DNA of 64,000 bases, taken from Deefgea piscis. Its GTDB lineage: Bacteria; Pseudomonadota; Gammaproteobacteria; Burkholderiales; Chitinibacteraceae. The stretch is from contig NZ_CP081149.1 of the NCBI RefSeq assembly GCF_019665785.1, positions 2,604,001 to 2,668,000 on the forward strand, written 5' to 3'. Within the stretch, counting starts at the first letter, position 1; each line of letters begins with the position of its first letter. The notes under the pieces were generated by a model, which did not search any database, was not told the DNA's origin, and worked only from the letters and a program-made list of their open reading frames with translations. Shown here one piece after another: positions 54,919 to 64,000 of the stretch. Position numbers and translations under genes: made by a program.

Positions 54919-55775
54919 ATCGCCGCGCACTCATCCTCAATGAGCTAGGCCTTAATCCACAATGGATTCGGCACGAGGTGTTACACACACTCACGTCATC
55001 GCAGATTGAGCAGGAAGCAAGCAGCCCTGTTTTAAACGCTGCACCTAGTATCGAGCCTGAATCAGCCGCCCAAACTTTGACTGAAACACCAATCAGCCGT
55101 GGCAGTAAATCAAATAAAGCCGCCGCAGCGCACCGTTTGTTACAACAAAATCGTGAGGCGGCTAATCCAAATCACCAAGCCTTGTCTAGCGAAGAAATCA
55201 GCCAACTTGATGCCCGTAGTGACCGAATTAGCCAACTCAATTGGGAGCAATTACGCGTTGAAGTCGCCAGTTGCACCGCTTGCCCGCGCAGTAGTCAGCG
55301 ACAACAAGCCGTTTTTGCAACCGGTGCAATTGAAGCCCAATTGCTGATTGTCAGCGACGCGCCCAATAAAGCGGAAGAACAGCATAATCTTGCGCTCTTT
55401 GGCCCTGCACAGCGTATGGTCAATCAAATGCTGATGAGCTTGGGTGAAACTCAACTACAAAATACATTCATCACCAATGCGGTTAAATGCTATGGCTCGC
55501 GCAATCCCAATAGCCAAGAAATTAAAGCCTGTGCGCCTATATTGCAACGGCAAATTGCATTACTTAAACCTACCGCTATTCTCGCAATTGGCCAATTTGC
55601 TGCTGAAGCCGTACTCAATACTCCTGCACCCATTCGCGAATTGCGTCAAATTAAGCAGCAATGCCAAAACATTCCAACCATCGTGACCTATCATCCCAGC
55701 TATTTACAAAGAAACGTTCACGACAAAGCCAAAACTTGGCAAGATTTATTGCGCTTAAAGCAAATTTTTCAATAA
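54915..55775 (+). CDS. Uracil-DNA glycosylase, family 4/5-like, with altered motif 1
   Basis: A 286-residue protein. The N-terminal ~110 residues are low-complexity and unrecognised. The rest is the iron-sulfur uracil-DNA glycosylase fold: cysteines in SCTACPR (two), KCYGSRNP and IKACAP would hold the 4Fe-4S cluster, and the C-terminal motif is TYHPSYLQRN. Motif 1, normally GEAPG, reads SDAPN, so either the substrate range or activity may differ. It overlaps rimI by 4 bases and ends at a terminator. Confidence 0.85.
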   Translation: MNRRALILNELGLNPQWIRHEVLHTLTSSQIEQEASSPVLNAAPSIEPESAAQTLTETPISRGSKSNKAAAAHRLLQQNREAANPNHQALSSEEISQLDARSDRISQLNWEQLRVEVASCTACPRSSQRQQAVFATGAIEAQLLIVSDAPNKAEEQHNLALFGPAQRMVNQMLMSLGETQLQNTFITNAVKCYGSRNPNSQEIKACAPILQRQIALLKPTAILAIGQFAAEAVLNTPAPIRELRQIKQQCQNIPTIVTYHPSYLQRNVHDKAKTWQDLLRLKQIFQ

Positions 55776-55784
55776 CCTTTAATC

Positions 55785-55812
55785 AAAAACGCCAGCTCGC
55801 TGGCGTTTATTT
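55785..55812 (+). terminator. Terminator after the UDG gene
   Basis: AAAAACGCCAGC / GCTGGCGTTTATTT around a two-base loop. Confidence 0.88.
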
Positions 55813-55914
55813 ATACCTATATCCGCCCATCTGGGGCATTCGCTCTCTTCTTAATTTAAAACTGTGCATTTATTTCTATACTAAAAAATGAACCGATTTA
55901 AAGTGAGATTGAAT

Positions 55915-56952
55915 ATGAGTCACATTGATATAAAAAACATAACTCTTGGCATAATACTAACCGGTAGCATTGCTATTTCTTCGATCGCTTTAGGTGATAC
56001 GCATTTAATGCAGCAATGGGGATTTTCGGCTTTATTACTCGCAATCATATTTGGTATTTTGTTAGGCAATAGTATTTTTCCGCGTTTCGCCTCTCACTGC
56101 GGTGATGGCGTGCAGTTTGCGAAAAGTGATTTATTGCGTTGGGGGATTATTCTTTATGGTTTTCGAATAACATTTCAACAAATCGCCGATGTTGGCGTGA
56201 TTGGCATCTTAGTTGATGCGCTAGTTTTAACCACCACTTTTATGCTGGCTTACATTGTTGGTACACGATGGCTTCAATTAGATCAGCACACCAGTATTTT
56301 AATTGGTGCAGGGAGTGCAATCTGCGGTGCGGCAGCAGTACTTGCGACTGAACCTATCCTTAAAGCTCAATCTTCAAAAGTCGCCGTCGCTGTCTCGACG
56401 GTTGTGATCTTTGGCACGGTTACCATTTTTTTATATCCGAGCTTATTTTATCTCAATCAAAAAATGGGACCGATTTTATCCGCCAATGACTTTGGCGTTT
56501 TTACTGGAGCAACGATTCATGAGGTGGCACAAGTCGTTGCTGCCAGCAAAGAAATGGGGGACGATATTGCAGCAACGGCAATGATCACTAAAATGATTCG
56601 CGTTATGATGCTTGCGCCATTTTTAGTTATTCTTTCAATGTGGCTCGCCAAAACACACGGAGCACAACATTCACAACGAGGAAAAATAACCATTCCATGG
56701 TTTGCGCTTATTTTTATTCTCGTCGCCGGTTTTAATTCACTTAATTTACTCTCAAAGAGCATCATTGAGATATTACTTACCCTCGACACGATTTTATTGG
56801 CAATGGCAATGGCGGCACTGGGTCTGCATACTCACGTCAGTGCGATTCGCCAAGCCGGATTAAAACCAATGCTCCTCGCGGGCTTTTTATTTTTGTATCT
56901 TATCTTTGGCGGCGTATTCATTACTATGCTTGCACGAATGCTACTATCTTAA
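55915..56952 (+). CDS. YeiH-type putative sulfate exporter family transporter
   Basis: A 345-residue inner-membrane protein with about ten TM segments of the YeiH/UPF0324 family (PSE). FSALLLAIIFGILLGNSIFPRF, LLRWGIILYGFRITFQQI, LIGAGSAICGAAAVLATEP and GATIHEVAQVVAAS are characteristic. Substrate is not established (sulfate or organosulfonate export has been suggested). Starts at 55888 and 55915 are both possible; neither has a strong ribosome site, and the second gives the more usual N-terminus. Confidence 0.88.
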   Translation: MSHIDIKNITLGIILTGSIAISSIALGDTHLMQQWGFSALLLAIIFGILLGNSIFPRFASHCGDGVQFAKSDLLRWGIILYGFRITFQQIADVGVIGILVDALVLTTTFMLAYIVGTRWLQLDQHTSILIGAGSAICGAAAVLATEPILKAQSSKVAVAVSTVVIFGTVTIFLYPSLFYLNQKMGPILSANDFGVFTGATIHEVAQVVAASKEMGDDIAATAMITKMIRVMMLAPFLVILSMWLAKTHGAQHSQRGKITIPWFALIFILVAGFNSLNLLSKSIIEILLTLDTILLAMAMAALGLHTHVSAIRQAGLKPMLLAGFLFLYLIFGGVFITMLARMLLS

Positions 56953-56973
56953 TTAAATCTCACAGACAGCAAA

Positions 56974-56999
56974 AAGCCCGACTCTTTCGAATCGGGCTT
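56974..56999 (-). terminator. Terminator of the rRNA operon, also facing yeiH
   Basis: AAGCCCGA / TCGGGCTT with a 10-base loop. On the minus strand a T-run (GGGCTTTTTGC) follows, 12 bases after the 5S 3' end; on the plus strand it follows the YeiH-type gene. Confidence 0.88.
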
Positions 57000-57010
57000 C
57001 TCTATAGGGA

Positions 57011-57127
57011 AGTCTGGCAATGACCTACTTTCACACGGGCAATCCGCACTATCATCGGCGCTGAGGTGTTTCACTGTCCTGTTCGGGATGGGAAGGAGTG
57101 GGACCACCTCGCTATGGTCGCCAGACA
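57011..57127 (-). rRNA. rrf: 5S ribosomal RNA
   Basis: The minus strand begins TGTCTGGCGACCATAGCG and ends GGTCATTGCCAGACT, whose ends pair (TCTGGC / GCCAGA). Internal CCCGAACAGG and the overall 117-base length are typical of proteobacterial 5S rRNA. Confidence 0.96.
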
Positions 57128-57225
57128 TTAAACTGTCTGGTGCAACTCTTTCGAGTTACACGAGAGTTATCGCATTCAGCCGCTATCTTTTCAGACCGCA
57201 ACCTACAACGCTAACTCGTAAAATC

Positions 57226-57242
57226 AATAGAAGAAGTAATTA
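57226..57242. other. Pre-23S processing stem, 3' arm
   Basis: 17 bases that are the exact reverse complement of 60465-60481. In the transcript the two arms flank 23S rRNA and would form the stem cut by RNase III. The remaining 23S-5S spacer (57128-57354) shows no tRNA. Confidence 0.7.
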
Positions 57243-57354
57243 TACTACACACCAACAAACACCATTTAAGTATTTTCTAGTAGATCAGCGCTTTCACACC
57301 GAACTACTTTGGGTCGATTATATCCTTCGTCGCACTACGCGCTTCAGGTTATAG

Positions 57355-60245
<2,891 letters not shown>

Positions 60246-60464
60246 CTATAACCTCAAACACGTAAAACGTATCTCAGATTACTGAAATCGTATTTGCGAC
60301 TTGCAAGTGAGTTCTCATTTCACTTGCGGTTCAGTTCCACTGGCATGAGACCAGCACAACTGAACAGATACAATCAACCCAATATTTTTACTTTGAAATT
60401 AAACTCAACCACAACTGCACGCAGTTATTGTTTTATTTAATTCCATTACAATGTTTATTGGAAT

Positions 60465-60481
60465 TAATTACTTCTTCTATT
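60465..60481. other. Pre-23S processing stem, 5' arm
   Basis: Exact reverse complement of 57226-57242; directly followed (on the plus strand) by the boxA site. See the 3' arm. Confidence 0.7.
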
Positions 60482-60495
60482 TTGTTAAAGAGCGA
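60481..60495 (-). promoter_or_regulatory. boxA antitermination site in the 16S-23S spacer
   Basis: The minus strand reads TCGCTCTTTAACAAA, matching the rrn boxA consensus TGCTCTTTAACA at which NusB/S10 assemble. The rest of the spacer (60246-60622) has no other gene. Confidence 0.85.
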
Positions 60496-60622
60496 TATTA
60501 CTAAAATCAATCATTCATATCTAAATATAAACAGCCGATTTATCTAATTTTAGAAACCAGAATAAAATACACTGCACCCAACAACGTGCAATACATAGAA
60601 TTCTATTTTCTACAGCAGATAA

Positions 60623-60698
60623 TGGTGGAGGTTAACGGACTCGAACCGTTCACCCCCTGCTTGCAAAGCAGGTGCTCTACCAGATGAGCTAAACCCCC
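60623..60698 (-). tRNA. tRNA-Ala (anticodon TGC)
   Basis: 76 bases on the minus strand: GGGGGTTTAGCTCATC at the 5' end, anticodon loop CTTTGCAAG, T-loop GGTTCGAGTCC, and an encoded CCA end. It lies in the 16S-23S spacer next to 23S, the usual place in proteobacterial rrn operons. Confidence 0.97.
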
Positions 60699-60705
60699 GT
60701 GATAC

Positions 60706-60782
60706 TGGTGGGTCAGATAGGAATCGAACCTATGACCCCCGCGTTATCAACACGGTGCTCTAACCAACTGAGCTACTGACCC
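60706..60782 (-). tRNA. tRNA-Ile (anticodon GAT)
   Basis: 77 bases on the minus strand: GGGTCAGTAGCTCAG at the 5' end, anticodon in TTGATAAC, T-loop GGTTCGATTCC, encoded CCA. It precedes tRNA-Ala by 7 bases in the transcript. Confidence 0.97.
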
Positions 60783-60801
60783 ATATCGTTTCTTTCAAAT
60801 C

Positions 60802-60825
60802 TACAGCCGATGAGTGTGAGTACTT
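60802..60825. other. Pre-16S processing stem, 3' arm
   Basis: 24 bases that are the reverse complement of 62495-62518 except for one position. The arms flank 16S rRNA and would form the RNase III stem in the transcript. Confidence 0.75.
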
Positions 60826-60845
60826 AATCTACCAATCTTTCTCTT

Positions 60846-62380
<1,535 letters not shown>

Positions 62381-62494
62381 AATCTAGCTGAATTTACATA
62401 CTTGGCTTAGTACTCATTACTCAAAGAAACACTTGGTTAGAAACCAAGATTTCTTTTAAATCTTGAGTGTAAGCACTTGTTTGACTGGCAAACC

Positions 62495-62518
62495 AAGCAC
62501 TCACACTCATCGGCTGTA
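62495..62518. other. Pre-16S processing stem, 5' arm
   Basis: Pairs with 60802-60825 (23 of 24 positions); immediately precedes boxA in plus-strand order. Confidence 0.75.
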
Positions 62519-62533
62519 TTTTGTTAAAGATCA
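62519..62533 (-). promoter_or_regulatory. boxA antitermination site in the rrn leader
   Basis: The minus strand reads GATCTTTAACAAAA, near the rrn boxA consensus. It lies between the promoter and 16S rRNA, as expected. Confidence 0.8.
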
Positions 62534-62603
62534 GTGGCTTAGACACTGAAACCAGCTGGAAAACCGCTTGTTTCGTTTGCTGTGTCAGCAGCAGAGAGGC
62601 CGA

Positions 62604-62632
62604 AATATACGGCAGACTCGCAGCTCGGTCAA
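62604..62632 (-). promoter_or_regulatory. rRNA operon promoter
   Basis: On the minus strand, -35 TTGACC (62632-62627), spacer of exactly 17, -10 TATATT (62609-62604), then a GC-rich discriminator (TCGGCC) as in growth-rate-controlled promoters. Upstream, about 62640-62700 is rich in A/T tracts and could be an UP element. It lies between the RIO gene and 16S. Confidence 0.8.
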
Positions 62633-62764
62633 CACCTATACACAAATAAAAACCAAGTATCGCGATAAGTCATTGATTTTAAATAAACGTAAAAAACGTA
62701 GCAAACCCCAAAAAACAAAGGGTACTATCGCATCTATTCACTCAAATCAGCAAAAAAGTACTCT

Positions 62765-63610
62765 TTACGGCTGAAAATCGGGGAGTTGGCGCTGTAAATG
62801 CTCTTCTTTCACATGCTCAACCTCTCGCAAAACACCGCGCACATCTACTTTGCGATGATCTTGCTTAATTTTTCCTGTGAGTTGCACTTCGGGATGCAGC
62901 AAGCCACCCTCATACAATTTCCAAATTTCTTTACCGTACTGTGAGCCATTCAGCTCAGGCGCAAACTGGCCAAAATACTCAGCTAGATTATCTACGTCAC
63001 GCTCTAGCATTGCCGCAGCTTGATTATTACCTGCAGCATCGACAGCCTGTGGCAAATCAATAATAACGGGGCCATGCTCATCAACCAGAATATTGTATTC
63101 TGACAAATCGCCATGGATCACCCCAGCACACAGCATTAAAACTACTTGCTTGAGCAACTCGGCATGATAAAAGCGTGCAAGCTCGGCACTCATTTCGACA
63201 TCATTTAAACGAGGGGCTGCATTACCATCCTCACCCGTCACCAACTCCATCAACAACACACCTTCGAAACAGATATACGGTGTCGGCACACGCACACCAG
63301 CGGCCGCTAAGCGATAAAGATTATCGACTTCGGCATTTTGCCACTCTTCTTCTTGCATTTGCCGACCATAACGAGAGCCTTTTTCCATTGCTCTAGCTTG
63401 GCGGCTATTTTTTACCTTACGACCCTCTTGATAGGCGGCATTCTTTTTAAAGCTGCGATGGTTGGCGTCCTTATATACCTTGGCGCACCGAACTTCATCG
63501 CCACAACGCACAACATAAACCGTAGCCTCTTTACCGCTCATTAATTGGCGCAAGACTTCGTCAACCAAACCATCTTCCACCAATGGTTCTAATCTCTTTG
63601 GTGTTTTCAT
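62765..63610 (-). CDS. RIO1-like serine protein kinase
   Basis: A 281-residue atypical protein kinase. The nucleotide loop SGKEATVYVVR and AKVYKD carry the lysine, the catalytic loop is HGDLSEYNIL (His166, Asp168) and the metal-binding Asp is in IIDLPQAVD. Bacterial RIO kinases are known in proteobacteria, with roles in stress reported in Pseudomonas; the target is unclear. It lies immediately upstream of the rRNA operon in the same orientation, with no clear terminator between the stop codon and the rrn promoter. Confidence 0.93.
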   Translation of the reverse strand: MKTPKRLEPLVEDGLVDEVLRQLMSGKEATVYVVRCGDEVRCAKVYKDANHRSFKKNAAYQEGRKVKNSRQARAMEKGSRYGRQMQEEEWQNAEVDNLYRLAAAGVRVPTPYICFEGVLLMELVTGEDGNAAPRLNDVEMSAELARFYHAELLKQVVLMLCAGVIHGDLSEYNILVDEHGPVIIDLPQAVDAAGNNQAAAMLERDVDNLAEYFGQFAPELNGSQYGKEIWKLYEGGLLHPEVQLTGKIKQDHRKVDVRGVLREVEHVKEEHLQRQLPDFQP

Positions 63611-63690
63611 TAAATTCGTCTACGTCCTATTTGAATTTTGACTCAAGCAATTAGTTACAAGTCATCAGTTAAACCACTACAATCGCTTCC

Positions 63691-63855
63691 CGCGAGATTG
63701 CTCGCGAATCAAACAAACCAAAGCCACCCGATCAAACTCGGGCAAAGTGGCTTTGTACTCTTTCAATCCCGTTAAAAGTCTTAGTTTGAATCAATCAAAG
63801 CCTAAGTCTCGGGTTTTCCCTCATGGACAATACACTAGCTAACTCTGAATAGTGT
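63691..63855 (+). other. Set of hairpins in the 278-base gap before the symporter gene
   Basis: CGCGAG / CTCGCG at 63691-63706; CAAAGCCAC / GTGGCTTTG (with inner CCCGA / TCGGG) at 63719-63755; and ACACTA / TAGTGT near 63832-63855. They may form the structured leader of the symporter mRNA or the terminators of genes beyond the window. I could not match them to any riboswitch class. Confidence 0.4.
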
Positions 63856-63888
63856 GCTGTTGTTTACAATTTACTACAAGGGCATGGC

Positions 63889-64000
63889 ATGAGCGCAAGT
63901 CGCGATGGTTTCACCTCCACATTTGGTGTCTTAGTCGCCACACTAGGTTCCGCAGTTGGCTTAGGTAATATCTGGAAGTTCCCCTATATGACAGGCACGA
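63889..64000 (+). CDS. Sodium-dependent transporter, NSS/SNF family (3' end beyond window)
   Basis: First 37 codons: GFTSTFGVLVATLGSAVGLGNIWKFPYMTG, the N-terminal signature of neurotransmitter:sodium symporters, including the first helix with the Na+-binding GSAVGLGN. The substrate is probably an amino acid; the rest of the gene is outside the window. The ATG has AAGGG 8 bases upstream. Confidence 0.93.
   Translation, partial: MSASRDGFTSTFGVLVATLGSAVGLGNIWKFPYMTGT

Overview
The window is a stretch of bacterial chromosome that looks like a betaproteobacterium of the order Neisseriales, perhaps near Chitinibacter/Deefgea. This is inferred from protein style, from gene neighbourhoods (dapF-DUF484-xerC, aminotransferase-DUF493-lipB-lipA, bpt-aat-fur facing bamE-dapB, tsaB-rimI-UDG) and from the rRNA operon; no database search was possible. 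Most of the window is core chromosome: tightly packed genes, simple hairpin terminators, no prophage, no CRISPR array and no complete insertion sequence. The first gene (dusA) and the last gene (a sodium-dependent symporter) are cut by the window edges.

Layout. 0-4.4 kb: dusA, a retropepsin-like protease, rdgB, two hypotheticals and hemW. 4.4-8.6 kb: an inverted-repeat element, a flavin reductase-like protein, amtB, a mobile-looking repeat, ridA, a DUF3147 membrane protein and a CoA-binding protein. 8.7-11.3 kb: dapF-DUF484-xerC. 11.4-16.3 kb: a PilZ-like protein behind bioA, then ltaE and a TlpA-type thioredoxin. 16.4-18.6 kb: groES-groEL with a sigma32-type promoter and a perfect CIRCE operator. 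18.7-23.1 kb: porin, small periplasmic binding protein and membrane diguanylate cyclase as one operon, followed by an ankyrin protein. 23.4-32.5 kb: thioesterase, lipoate genes, acyl-CoA-binding protein, a GGDEF-EAL protein and ettA. 32.5-38.2 kb: an orphan gene behind two palindromic operators, yejK-like, DUF697-like, bpt, aat, fur, bamE and dapB. 38.8-48.9 kb: flavoprotein, yigL-like HAD phosphatase, beta-carbonic anhydrase, cytochrome b561 with two YceI proteins, two TPR proteins with intact and decayed GGDEF domains, and a LysR/pirin pair. 48.9-57 kb: a Yej-type peptide importer that includes an M24 peptidase but no ATPase, then tsaB-rimI-UDG and a YeiH-type transporter. 57-62.7 kb: a complete rRNA operon on the minus strand (16S, tRNA-Ile, tRNA-Ala, 23S, 5S) with promoter, boxA sites and processing stems. 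62.7-64 kb: a RIO-type kinase and the start of the symporter gene.

Themes. Cyclic-di-GMP is over-represented: four GGDEF-type proteins (one with EAL, one decayed) and a PilZ-like receptor. The best candidates for an under-described system are the porin/binding-protein/diguanylate-cyclase operon and the overlapping TPR pair that couples a pseudo-GGDEF protein to an active one. Several small inverted-repeat families sit between genes, including a short element with terminal inverted repeats present in one long, one short and one half copy.
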